Counted from the stretch's first letter, positions 19,225-27,484 are shown. The stretch: 43,901 nt of DNA from Planctomycetales bacterium (GCA_027452145.1 DAIDHB010000476.1:1-43901); one strand, 5' to 3'. Translations and numbers: made by a program. Notes: a model not told the origin generated them from the sequence alone.

Positions 19225-19638
19225 ATGGCGGACGTGGTGCCGACGGGTCGCGAGCTGGAGGCGCTCAAGGTGCTCTGGTCGCGGGGAAAGGCGACGGTTC
19301 GGGAGATCTACGGCGCGATGCGGCCGAGGGACGGCGAGGGCGAGCTGGCCTACACGACGGTCCTGAGCCTGATGCAGACCATGGAGCAGAAGGGCCTGGT
19401 GGGGCACGAGACGGCCGGGAAGGCGTACACCTACTTCGCCCGCGTCCAGCGCGAAAGCACGTTCCGCCGGCTGGCGGGCGGGTTCCTGGAACAGGTGTTC
19501 GACGGGGCACTCGGAGAATACGTCGCGCGGGCGCTCCAGTCGCGGCCGCACTCGGTCCAGGAGCTTGAGGAGCTCGAGCGGATGATCGTCGCGGCCAAGA
19601 AGGACGCCCGCCGGGGCGCCGAGGGAGGTGAGCGATGA
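19225..19638 (+). CDS. BlaI/MecI/CopY-family transcriptional repressor
   Basis: A 137-residue winged-helix repressor. ATG 19225 is chosen because AGGAGG (19212-19217) is 7 bases upstream and the protein then begins MADVVPTGRELEALKVLW, a typical BlaI-family start; an ATG at 19180 lies inside the inverted repeat. The DNA-binding part (residues about 5-75) includes GKATVREIYGAM and the recognition-helix region LAYTTVLSLMQTMEQKGLV, followed by the wing GKAYTYFARV. The remaining helices (FRRLAGGFLEQVFDGA, SVQELEELERMI) match the family's dimerisation region, which in known members carries the site cleaved after induction. It overlaps the next gene by the ATGA at 19635-19638, as expected for a repressor and sensor pair made together. 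Targets are unknown; its own promoter is the first candidate. Confidence 0.9.
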   Translation: MADVVPTGRELEALKVLWSRGKATVREIYGAMRPRDGEGELAYTTVLSLMQTMEQKGLVGHETAGKAYTYFARVQRESTFRRLAGGFLEQVFDGALGEYVARALQSRPHSVQELEELERMIVAAKKDARRGAEGGER

Positions 19639-22600
19639 GTTTCGACATCTCCCCGGAATTCCTGTCGCGATGGGTCGTGGATGTGTACGCACTGGGAACG
19701 CTGCTGCTGGCGGCCTGGGCCGTCGCGTGCTGGCCGGTGAGGCAGCCGTCGCGGCGGCTGGCGATCGCCCGCGCGACCGCGTTTGGCCTGATTCTGTTCA
19801 TGGTGCTGGGCACGTTGCCGGGCTGGCCGCGAGCCTCGTGGCGGGAAACGACGGCCGAGGCAGGCATACCTCGAACGGACATCCGATCGGCGGACTTCCC
19901 CGCGCCTGGACCGCAGCCGTGGGCCGATGCGGCGGTGATCGAGCCGGTGCAACTGGCCGCGCACGAACAGACGATCGCAGCACGAGCGAACGAGCCAACG
20001 CGGGCCCCTGCCCCGGTTCGGGCAGCCAGTACGTTGGCCTGGCCCGACGTTTCGATTCTCACATCCTGGGCGATCCGGGCCTACCTGACGGGCGCGATCG
20101 CCGCAGTCCTCTGGCTCGCGATCGGGGCCATCCAGGCCGGCCGGTTGCTGCGGGCGAGCCGGCCGGCTCCCGAGGGATTACGGCGGTGGCTCTGCGGAGC
20201 AGTCGGCCGATTGCGAATCTCCGCGCGGATCGGTCAGCCGATGGCCGTCGGGCTGTTCCGACCGGCGATCGTGCTGCCCGAAGCATGGGCGACGAACGAG
20301 TCCGAAGACGAGACGCTGGCCGCGGCGATCCGCCACGAGGAGGCGCACGTCCGCAACGGCGACCTGCTCCAGCTCGCCATCCTGCGGCTGCTGCTGCCGG
20401 TGTTCTATCTCCATCCGCTGTACTGGCGGCTCCGGCGCCGGGTGCGGCTCGACCAGGAGCTGCTGGCCGACGCCGCGGCGATCGGAGGTGACCGCACCGC
20501 GTACGCCGGCACCCTGCTGGCCTGGGCACGCTCGGGCTTCGGCTCCGCGAGCGGCGAGCGATTTGCCGGGGCTCTCGCGCTGGCCGAGCGGCCGTCGGAG
20601 TTGTACCAACGGATCGCGGCGCTGCTCGATCCGAAATGGAACGTCGATGTGAGGTGTCCGGGCGCGTGGCGAGCCGGGGCCTGGAGCGTGGTGCTCCTCG
20701 CCGCGCTGGGGCTCTCGTTCGGCACGTTGCGTCCGGCCGCGGCCGGGGCGAAGGCCGAGGCTACCGCTCCGACGACAGCCGAGCCCGCGCCGGACCCCAC
20801 AACCGACAACGCGATCGTCTTCCGCGGGCGGGTCGTGGACCCGGATGGCCGGCCGTTCGCGGGGGCCAGCCTTTACCTCAGCGTCTTCCACCTATCGGGC
20901 CATGATCGCAACGCGACTCAGCCGGTGCGCGGAAGAAGCGGACCGGACGGACAGTTCCGGTTCGCCGTCCCGATCGAGGAATTCGGCGAGCCCGAGATGG
21001 AGGTCCATCGCGGGGTGCGCGTCCTGGCGATGGCTGACGGATATGCGACGGGCGCATCCGACTCGCTCGAACCCGACGCCGATCACGAGCTGACCGTCCG
21101 CCTGGCCCGCGACGATGTGCCGGTCGCGGGGACGCTCGTCGACCTGGAAGGCCGTCCCGTGGCCGGTGCGACCGTGCATGTCCAGTCGATCGACGGTACG
21201 CCCGGTGGCGACCTTTCGCAATGGCTGACCGAGGCCGTTGGTCGGCGGTCGGGCAACTACGAATTGAGAAGCCGGCACCTGCGCCGTGTCCGATACCCCG
21301 GATACGACGGCATGCCCGCGATCGCCGACGCGACGACCGCCTCCGACGGGAGGTTCACGCTCCGTGGAGTCGGCCGCGAGCGAATCGCGTCGATTCGGGT
21401 CGAGGGACCGTCGATCCGCACCATGGAAGCCCTGGTGATGACCCACCGGGGCGAGCCCCTCCGCATCGGAATGTTCGCCAGCCGCAAGAACGACCGGATC
21501 GTGGTCTATCACCCGGCTCGGTTCGAGCTGACGGCCCCGCCGAGCCGACCGGTCGAGGGGATCGTCCGCGACCGCGACACCGGCACCCCGATCGCCGGGG
21601 CAACGATCCATAGCTTCCGCCTGGCCGACGACGAGCTGGGCAATAACCAGATCGTTCGCACGAAGACCGAACGGGACGGGCGATTCCGGCTCACCGGTTT
21701 ACCGCTCGGCAAGGGAAATGAGATCTACATCTTCTCGCCCGAGGATCAGCCGTACCTGCCCTCGGTGCGGAAGCTCGACGAGCTGACGGCCGCGGCCCCC
21801 CTACGGGTCGAGTTGGTGCTCAAGCGCGGCGTGTGGCTGACTGGTCGGGTGACGGAGAGAGGGACAGGACACGCCGCTCAGGCCTATATCCGCTATGCCG
21901 CCGCGAAGGACAACCCGCACCTGGCCGAGGCGCCCGGGTTCGCCGACATCATCGGCAACGGCGATTACTCGACCGCACGCGAGACCGAGGGCAGCAACTA
22001 CCGCATCGCGGTACTGCCGGGCCGGGGCCTCGTCGCCGCGTGGGCGAATGGCGCGACTTACCCGGCCGTCGATCCGGAGGAGGCGGGATTTCCGAGACTC
22101 GACAACTATCTGCCCGCTCTTTACTGGGGAAACGCGTTCGCCGAGATCAATGCTCGGACCGAAGGACCCGCGCCGAAGGCCGACCTGGTCCTCGACCCGG
22201 GCCGGACCGTCGAGGTGCGAGTCGTCGATCCCGAGGGCAAGCCGCTCGCCGGGGCTCGCGTCAACGGACGCTGGCCGGTCCGGGGCTGGGACGGCAAGCT
22301 CCAGTCGGATCGGTTCACCGTCCACGGCCTGGTGCCGCCGAAACCTCTGGGACTGGGAGGTCTGATGCGAGCGGGCAATATCGACCAGATGGCCGAGATG
22401 ATCCGCTTCCATCGCCCGCGGCTGGTGGTCGTCCAGCACGAGGCGCGGCGGCTGGCCGGCTGGGCCGAGGTCTCCGCCGACGCAAAAGGCCCGGTGGCGA
22501 TTCGGCTGCGGCCGTGGGGCGTGGTCTCGGGCCGGCTGGTCGACACTGGCGGCGAGCCCCGTGCCCGTATCACGTTCCGGCCCGAGGTGATCGATGTCCT

Positions 22601-22829
22601 CAAGGTCGGCGTGGGCCTGGGCGATCACTGGCCGGCCCGCTGCACGACCGACGCCTCGGGGCACTTCCGTGTCGAGGGCCTGGCGCCCGGCCTGCGGTAT
22701 CGCCTCTCGCTGGAAACCGCCGTCGGAGCGGTCAATTCGCTGCGAGGGCCCGAGGTCGCGCCGCTGGCCGCCGGGGAGCATCGTGAGTTGGGGAACGTGG
22801 TCGCGACCCTACCGGGCGAGTCGGGATGA
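19635..22829 (+). CDS. BlaR1-like M56 membrane metallopeptidase with a carboxypeptidase-regulatory-like ectodomain
   Basis: This 1,064-residue protein starts at ATG 19635, with GGAGGTGA at 19624-19631. Hydrophobic segments lie at about 12-34, 41-63 and 140-170. The M56 peptidase carries the zinc motif H234-E-E-A-H238, followed by QELLADAAA, whose E275 is a plausible third ligand; then comes a further membrane segment at about 345-370 (AWSVVLLAALGLSFGTL). That topology is that of BlaR1, in which a C-terminal domain outside the membrane senses the signal and the cytoplasmic metallopeptidase leads to repressor loss. Here the penicillin-binding sensor is absent. Its place is taken from residue about 393 by the module found in the three upstream proteins (GRVVDPDGRPFAGA, LARDDVPVAGTLVDLEGRP, DGRFTLRGVGRERI, GIVRDRDTGTPIAGA, LKRGVWLTGRV). 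It therefore probably senses something other than a beta-lactam. Confidence 0.9.
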   Translation: MSFDISPEFLSRWVVDVYALGTLLLAAWAVACWPVRQPSRRLAIARATAFGLILFMVLGTLPGWPRASWRETTAEAGIPRTDIRSADFPAPGPQPWADAAVIEPVQLAAHEQTIAARANEPTRAPAPVRAASTLAWPDVSILTSWAIRAYLTGAIAAVLWLAIGAIQAGRLLRASRPAPEGLRRWLCGAVGRLRISARIGQPMAVGLFRPAIVLPEAWATNESEDETLAAAIRHEEAHVRNGDLLQLAILRLLLPVFYLHPLYWRLRRRVRLDQELLADAAAIGGDRTAYAGTLLAWARSGFGSASGERFAGALALAERPSELYQRIAALLDPKWNVDVRCPGAWRAGAWSVVLLAALGLSFGTLRPAAAGAKAEATAPTTAEPAPDPTTDNAIVFRGRVVDPDGRPFAGASLYLSVFHLSGHDRNATQPVRGRSGPDGQFRFAVPIEEFGEPEMEVHRGVRVLAMADGYATGASDSLEPDADHELTVRLARDDVPVAGTLVDLEGRPVAGATVHVQSIDGTPGGDLSQWLTEAVGRRSGNYELRSRHLRRVRYPGYDGMPAIADATTASDGRFTLRGVGRERIASIRVEGPSIRTMEALVMTHRGEPLRIGMFASRKNDRIVVYHPARFELTAPPSRPVEGIVRDRDTGTPIAGATIHSFRLADDELGNNQIVRTKTERDGRFRLTGLPLGKGNEIYIFSPEDQPYLPSVRKLDELTAAAPLRVELVLKRGVWLTGRVTERGTGHAAQAYIRYAAAKDNPHLAEAPGFADIIGNGDYSTARETEGSNYRIAVLPGRGLVAAWANGATYPAVDPEEAGFPRLDNYLPALYWGNAFAEINARTEGPAPKADLVLDPGRTVEVRVVDPEGKPLAGARVNGRWPVRGWDGKLQSDRFTVHGLVPPKPLGLGGLMRAGNIDQMAEMIRFHRPRLVVVQHEARRLAGWAEVSADAKGPVAIRLRPWGVVSGRLVDTGGEPRARITFRPEVIDVLKVGVGLGDHWPARCTTDASGHFRVEGLAPGLRYRLSLETAVGAVNSLRGPEVAPLAAGEHRELGNVVATLPGESG

Positions 22830-22865
22830 GTCGTCTTTCGACGTGAGGCAAGAAAGGGGGCGGGG

Positions 22866-24272
22866 ATGACGAGGACCGACAGGTCGGCGACGGACGCCTG
22901 GAAACGCTATGAGCCCTCGTCCGAGGCTCCCTGGGACCTGCGCCGGGTGGTGCACCTGCACCGACGCGCGGGCCTGGGCGCCAGCCGCGGCGAGATCGAG
23001 CGCGACCTCAAATGCGGGCCCGAGGCGGCCGTGACCCGGCTGCTCGAGGGGAAATCCCCGCCCCCGGGTGCGCCGGCGCCCGAGGACTTCGAGCGGACCG
23101 CCGCCGTCCTCGGCGAGGCCGCCACGGCGTCGAGTGACACCGGCCGGCTGAAGGCCTGGTGGTTCTACCGCTTGCTGTTTACGCCCGATCCGCTGGGCGA
23201 GCGTCTTACGCTGATGTGGCACAACCACTTCGCCACCAGCGTGCAAAAGGTCGGCGATACGGCGCTCATGCGCCGGCAGAACGACACGATGCGCAAGCAC
23301 GCGAGAAAACCCTTCGGCGAGATGCTCGCGGCGATGATGCGCGACCCGGCGCTCCTGGTCTGGCTCGACGCCCCTGCGAATCGCAAGGGGCACCCCAACG
23401 AGAACCTCGCCCGCGAGCTGATGGAGCTCTTCTCGCTGGGAATCGGCCACTACACCGAGGACGACGTCAAGGAGACCGCCCGCGCCCTCACCGGCTGGAC
23501 CGTGATCGACGGCGAGTTCCGCGAGGTCGCCTCGCGGCACGACGACGGCGAGAAGACCATCCTCGGGCAAAAAGGCCGCTGGGGCGGCAACGATGTCGTG
23601 CGGATCCTGCTCGACCAGAAGGCCGCCGCGAACCGGCTCGCCTGGCGGCTCTGCGACCAGTTCATGGGCGAGGGCGCGGTGAGCAAGGCCGAAATCGCCG
23701 CACTGGCCGACGGGCTCCGGGCGCACAAGCTGGACGTTGGTTGGGCCGTCGAGACGATCCTGCGCTCGCGGGCGTTCTTCGCCGACGCGAACATCCGGCG
23801 GCGAGTGATGGCGCCGGTCGACTTCGTCGTCGACGCCGTGCGCTCGCTCGAGCTGCTGGACCCGCCGCCGAGCACGCTGGTCCTCGCCGACTGGTCGGCA
23901 CGGCTGGGTCAGGACGTCTTCAACCCGCCGAACGTCGGCGGCTGGCCGGGCGGCCGGACGTGGCTGTCGGCCCGGTCGCTGATCGGCCGATCGAATTTCG
24001 CCGCGGCCCTCGTCGAGGGGCACGGCGTCGGCCGCGATGCCGCGCTCGACCCGTTCGCCCTGGCCAATCGGTATGGCAAGGGCCAGGATTGCGGCTCAGC
24101 CGTGCGCTTCTGCGCCGAGACGCTGCTCGGCCAGGCGGGTGCTTCGATGGAAAGCTCGGGCCAGAATCCGGCGGGGCGTCGTCCGTCCGCGAGCGGCGCA
24201 GGCGAAGGTGTCGCGGCCGCCCGCGAGGCGGTGGCCCGACTGCTGGCCGCACCCGAGTCGCAGCTCGGTTGA
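22866..24272 (+). CDS. DUF1800 family protein
   Basis: A 468-residue protein from ATG 22866, preceded by AGGGGG (22855-22860) and lying 36 bases after the BlaR1-like gene. DUF1800 landmarks are HLHRRAGLGAS near the start, LMWHNHFATS at about 115-124, HPNENLARELMELFSLGIGH at about 177-196, EDDVKETARALTGW just after, and NPPNVGGWPGGRTWLS at about 354-369. No signal peptide is evident. DUF1800 genes are typically paired with DUF1501 genes, as here, and are abundant in planctomycetes; the biochemical role is not established. The short spacing suggests co-transcription with the BlaI/BlaR1-like pair, but that is inference. Confidence 0.9.
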   Translation: MTRTDRSATDAWKRYEPSSEAPWDLRRVVHLHRRAGLGASRGEIERDLKCGPEAAVTRLLEGKSPPPGAPAPEDFERTAAVLGEAATASSDTGRLKAWWFYRLLFTPDPLGERLTLMWHNHFATSVQKVGDTALMRRQNDTMRKHARKPFGEMLAAMMRDPALLVWLDAPANRKGHPNENLARELMELFSLGIGHYTEDDVKETARALTGWTVIDGEFREVASRHDDGEKTILGQKGRWGGNDVVRILLDQKAAANRLAWRLCDQFMGEGAVSKAEIAALADGLRAHKLDVGWAVETILRSRAFFADANIRRRVMAPVDFVVDAVRSLELLDPPPSTLVLADWSARLGQDVFNPPNVGGWPGGRTWLSARSLIGRSNFAAALVEGHGVGRDAALDPFALANRYGKGQDCGSAVRFCAETLLGQAGASMESSGQNPAGRRPSASGAGEGVAAAREAVARLLAAPESQLG

Positions 24273-24320
24273 TCGATTCAATCTCGTGCCATCGTCGGTA
24301 TCATTTCCGGAGAAAGTCTC

Positions 24321-25562
24321 ATGTTCACGCGACGCGATCTGTTCAGGCGGACCCTCGACGGCGCGGCGCTCGTCGCGCTGGCACCGACGGTCCCGGTGTT
24401 CCTGGCGAACACGGCCCGCGCGGCGGGAACGAAGCCCGACAGCCGGGTGCTGGTCGTCATTCAGCTCGACGGCGGCAACGACGCGATCAACACGCTCGTC
24501 CCGTTCCGCGACGAGGGCTACGCGAAGAACCGGCAGAGCCTGCGCCTCAACGAGAAGGACCTGATCAGGGTCAACGGCGAACTCGGCCTGCACCCCGGCC
24601 TGCGCGAGATGGGCAAGCTCCTCGAGCGGGGTCAGCTCGCGCTGGTGCCGGGCGTCGGGTATCCCAACCCGAACCGGTCGCACTTCGAGAGCATGGCCAT
24701 CTGGCACTCGGCCCGGCTCGACCCCGAGGAGCACGGCGGACCCGGCTGGATCGGCCGCGGTCTGGATACCCGGTACGAAGGGGGCAAGGAAACACCGGCC
24801 GGTGCCTCGTCGCTGTTCGTCGGCGAGGGCACGCCGCCGGCCACCCTTCGGGCCCGGCGCGCGGCCGTCACCTCGCTCGACCGGCTGGATGACCTGGTCC
24901 TGCCCGAGGGGTGGGCAGGCAAGGATCGCAAGTCGCGCGGGGCGGGCCTGCCCGGCGGCGACGACCTCGACGCCTTCGTTCGCCGGAGCACCCTGGACGC
25001 CTACGCCGCCTCGGAGCGCGTGACAGAGCTAACGAGCCGGCGCGCCGAGTCGGACGCCCGCTATCCTGGCACGGCCCTGGGCGGCCGGCTCCAGACGATC
25101 GCCCGGCTGCTCAAGGCCGACCTCGGCGCGCGGGTGTTTTACACCGTGCAGGGCGGCTACGACACCCATGCCGGCCAGTCGAACACGCACTTTGGCCTGA
25201 TGTCCGAGCTGGGCGGAGCCGTCAGGGCGTTCCTGGACGACCTGACCGCGGCGAAGCTGGCGGACCGCGTCATCGTGATGGGCTTTAGCGAATTCGGCCG
25301 CCGCGTGGCCGAGAACAGCTCGGCCGGCACCGACCACGGCACCGCCGGGCTGGTCTTCCTCGCCGGCGAGGGCGTCAAGGGCGGCGTGCAGGGCAAGGTC
25401 CCGAGCCTGACCGACCTGGTCGACGGCGACCCCAGGATCACCACCGACTTCCGCCGCGTCTACGCCTCGGTCCTGGACGATTGGCTCGGCCTGCCGAGCC
25501 GCCAGGCGCTGGGCCCGGGCTTCGAGCCACTGGCCGTCTTTCGCGCGGCGGGAAAGGCGTGA
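24321..25562 (+). CDS. DUF1501 family protein, Tat-type export signal
   Basis: A 413-residue protein from ATG 24321, with GGAGA at 24309-24313. The N-terminus MFTRRDLFRRTLDGAALVAL has a twin-arginine pattern and a hydrophobic stretch ending near ANTARAAG, so export through the Tat route is likely. DUF1501 landmarks are VLVVIQLDGGNDAINTLVPF (about 44-63), the histidine-containing GYDTHAGQSNTHFGL (about 279-293), VIVMGFSEFGRRVAENSS, and GTDHGTAGLVFLAGEGVKGG. The family resembles sulfatase/alkaline phosphatase folds by motif layout, but the reaction is unknown. It follows the DUF1800 gene by 48 bases and is probably its functional partner. It is the last + strand gene before a convergent minus-strand gene. 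Confidence 0.9.
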   Translation: MFTRRDLFRRTLDGAALVALAPTVPVFLANTARAAGTKPDSRVLVVIQLDGGNDAINTLVPFRDEGYAKNRQSLRLNEKDLIRVNGELGLHPGLREMGKLLERGQLALVPGVGYPNPNRSHFESMAIWHSARLDPEEHGGPGWIGRGLDTRYEGGKETPAGASSLFVGEGTPPATLRARRAAVTSLDRLDDLVLPEGWAGKDRKSRGAGLPGGDDLDAFVRRSTLDAYAASERVTELTSRRAESDARYPGTALGGRLQTIARLLKADLGARVFYTVQGGYDTHAGQSNTHFGLMSELGGAVRAFLDDLTAAKLADRVIVMGFSEFGRRVAENSSAGTDHGTAGLVFLAGEGVKGGVQGKVPSLTDLVDGDPRITTDFRRVYASVLDDWLGLPSRQALGPGFEPLAVFRAAGKA

Positions 25563-25577
25563 GCCTGCCGGGAATAT

Positions 25578-25616
25578 CCGGGACCGCGTCACCGCGCCGG
25601 ATGGCGCGCGTCCCGG
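25578..25616. terminator. Candidate hairpin between convergent genes
   Basis: CCGGGAC (25578-25584) pairs with GTCCCGG (25610-25616), enclosing a smaller GCGCC-GGAT-GGCGC hairpin (25594-25607). It lies between convergent stop codons at 25562 and 25691. It has no T-tract on either strand, so terminator function is uncertain. Confidence 0.3.
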
Positions 25617-25690
25617 TCGTGCCTGGCATCGAAGGAGTCGGCCACCGGGCCGAGCGAGAAAACGCCGAGAGTTCCCGGCTCTCGCGCCGT

Positions 25691-26851
25691 TCAGGCAGGG
25701 CTGTCCGTCACCTCATCCAGACCAACGACCCGGCCCTCATCGACGGCCTTGCGGGCGAGCAGGCCGATGAGCGTCGCCGCGCGGGCGTCGGCGAGACCGA
25801 CGGGAGGCGGCGCCGATCCCGGCGACCGCACGGCAGCCAGGAAGGCGTCGAGAGCCAGCCTCGAATCGGGCTGGGCACCGCCGTGGATCGTCTGACGAGG
25901 CACTGACCGGTCCCGGAACGTCATCGCGCCCGTCGAAAAGTCGAATCCGCCCTGCTCTCCGAGGACTCGCAGCGTCGAGCCGGTGAACCCGTCGTCGGCC
26001 GGGGCGATCCAGCTCTGAACGAACGAGGCGCGAAAGCCGTCGGCCCACTCGAGATCGACGGCATAGTGGTCGGTGACGTTGCGCCGAGGATCGATCCGGG
26101 CGAACAGCCCGCGCCGGCCCCAGCCGCTCGCGCGGACCGGCAGCTCGCCCTTGATCCAGTGCAGCACGTCCCAGACGTGGACCGCCTGCTCGACCATCCA
26201 GTCGCCCGAGTGCTCGCGACGGCCGAGCCACCCGCCCTGCCCGGTCATCGGCCCGTTGCTGCTGGTCCACGAGGCCCGCGCCTCGACGAGCGTCCCCAGC
26301 TCGCCACCACGGATCTTCTCGATCGCGTCGCGATAGCGCGGGTTCGAGCGCCGCTGAAGGCCGACATGCACCACCAGCCCGGGCGCACCGGCGGCGAGCG
26401 CGGCCAGCCGGTCGCACGCGGCAAGGTCGAGCGCCAGTGGCTTCTCGGCGTACAGGTGCTTGCCAGCGGCGATCGCGTCGCCATAAATTGGCTCGTGCAG
26501 GTCGCACGGCAGGGCAATCACGACGGCGTCGACGTCCTTGCGATCGAGCAACCGCCGCGGATCCTCGCAGGCGTCGGGCCGCTGACCCCGTGCTTTTTCG
26601 ACGATCCCCTGACCCCGGAGCCGATTCTTCGGCTCGGCGTCGCACACGGCCGCAATCGACGCGGCCGGCAGCTCCAGCAAGCCCCGCAGCAAGGCCGTGC
26701 CGCGATTGCCCACCCCGATGATGCCCAGGCGTATCGGCGCCGTCGCGTCGCCCACCCCGGCCGCCTCCGCCAGGTTGCCCTGGGTCAGTGCCAGGCTGGC
26801 CGCTGCCGAACAGCCCAGGAACCTCCGGCGGTTCACACTGATCGGGGGCAT
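25691..26851 (-). CDS. Gfo/Idh/MocA family oxidoreductase, Tat-exported
   Basis: A 386-residue protein read from ATG 26851; AGGGAGT lies just upstream on the minus strand, and the start gives the Tat signal SVNRRRFLGCSAAASLAL. An in-frame ATG at 26875 is less likely. The Rossmann nucleotide-binding motif IRLGIIGVGNRGTALLRG is followed by AAVCDAEP, VDAVVIALPCDLHEPI and the family signature YAEKPLAL, with the C-terminal alpha/beta domain after it (GGWLGRREHSGDWMVEQAVH, HVWDVLHWIKG). Members oxidise or reduce sugars, inositols and related compounds with NAD(P); the substrate cannot be told. Tat export of such enzymes is common in planctomycetes and implies folding with cofactor before transport. 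It is convergent with the DUF1501 gene. Confidence 0.9.
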   Translation of the reverse strand: MPPISVNRRRFLGCSAAASLALTQGNLAEAAGVGDATAPIRLGIIGVGNRGTALLRGLLELPAASIAAVCDAEPKNRLRGQGIVEKARGQRPDACEDPRRLLDRKDVDAVVIALPCDLHEPIYGDAIAAGKHLYAEKPLALDLAACDRLAALAAGAPGLVVHVGLQRRSNPRYRDAIEKIRGGELGTLVEARASWTSSNGPMTGQGGWLGRREHSGDWMVEQAVHVWDVLHWIKGELPVRASGWGRRGLFARIDPRRNVTDHYAVDLEWADGFRASFVQSWIAPADDGFTGSTLRVLGEQGGFDFSTGAMTFRDRSVPRQTIHGGAQPDSRLALDAFLAAVRSPGSAPPPVGLADARAATLIGLLARKAVDEGRVVGLDEVTDSPA

Positions 26852-26928
26852 CGGTCGGGACTCCCTGGGGATCATCGATAACAGCGACTCCGGCTATCGA
26901 ACCAGGCACGCCGGTCATCTACGGCTCC

Positions 26929-26934
26929 ATTGTA
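26929..26934 (-). promoter_or_regulatory. Possible -10 box (TACAAT) for the minus-strand oxidoreductase gene
   Basis: On the minus strand the sequence reads TACAAT about 80 bases before the start codon at 26851. A recognisable -35 at the usual distance is lacking (best is TTCGAT with a 15-base gap). Confidence 0.25.
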
Positions 26935-27167
26935 ACCCTCGGCTCGTCGATCGAACCATCCCGCAACCCCGAACAACCGCAAAAGCGCCGCGAATACCAG
27001 GCTTACGCGTTGTATCGATTCGACCGCTGTCAACCATCGGCAGGCTTACGAAATTCCGGAACCCTCGCGCCAGAAAGCGCCGGATTCGTGCAATACCTCT
27101 GTAGTTCGAGCGCATTGCGATTGCATGGCGCACGGGCGAGAGATGGAGGTTCGAGTCGGTGCCGGAA

Positions 27168-27217
27168 GCCCACGAAGTGGGCGTCAGGACGTAGCGGGGG
27201 GGCGTCAGCCCCCCGGA
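27168..27217 (-). repeat. REP-like GC hairpin element, inverted copy
   Basis: Read on the minus strand this segment has CCGGGGGGCTGACGCCCCC, then GCTACGTCC and a second short hairpin with TTC between GCCCAC and GTGGGC. This is the same order as the two + strand elements at 27335 and 27425, with divergence in the second hairpin. Confidence 0.6.
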
Positions 27218-27253
27218 CCGCCACGCGATCCCTGATCTCCCCGCTATTGTGTC

Positions 27254-27300
27254 ACCCTCCCGGCCGCGACCCCGCGAGGCGGGGTCGCGGCCGGGAGGGT
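27254..27300. repeat. Perfect 22-bp inverted repeat with a 3-base loop
   Basis: Bases 27254-27275 are the exact reverse complement of 27279-27300, with GAG as the loop; the arm begins ACCCTCCCGG. No T-tract follows on either side, so it does not look like an intrinsic terminator. It lies between the oppositely oriented REP-like elements. Confidence 0.85.
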
Positions 27301-27334
27301 CCCTCGAGAGGATTCGGTGTGTGGCGCCGCGGTC

Positions 27335-27484
27335 CGATCCCGGGGGGCTGACGCCCCCCGGCTACGTCCGATCGCCCCCTGACGGGGGCTCGGAACCTCG
27401 GTGTGTGTGGCTGCGGTCCGAGCCCGATCCCGGGGGGCTGACGCCCCCCGGCTACGTCCGATCGCCCCCTGACGGGGGCTCGGA
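27335..27484 (+). repeat. Two direct copies of a 60-bp REP-like element, 90-bp period
   Basis: Bases 27335-27394 and 27425-27484 appear identical over 60 bases. Each contains a 9-bp stem CCGGGGGGC/GCCCCCCGG with loop TGAC, the spacer GGCTACGTCCGAT and a second stem GCCCCC/GGGGGC, also with loop TGAC. Similar flanks (GGTGTGTGG) show that the repeated unit is about 90 bp. GC-rich hairpins with a TGAC or GTCA loop recall interspersed repeats I associate with planctomycete genomes; this is recollection, not a search. Confidence 0.8.

Noticed and set aside
19635..22829. Beta-lactam resistance regulator
   Set aside because: The BlaR1-like peptidase lacks a penicillin-binding sensor domain, and no beta-lactamase or penicillin-binding protein gene is in the window.
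27148..27157. GGTTCGAGTC resembling a tRNA T-arm
   Set aside because: No acceptor stem, anticodon arm or D-arm could be folded around it.
27335..27484. Direct repeats considered as a CRISPR array
   Set aside because: Only two 60-bp copies, with a spacer-like gap that is itself related to the flank of the first copy, internal hairpins and no cas genes; a REP-like element fits better.
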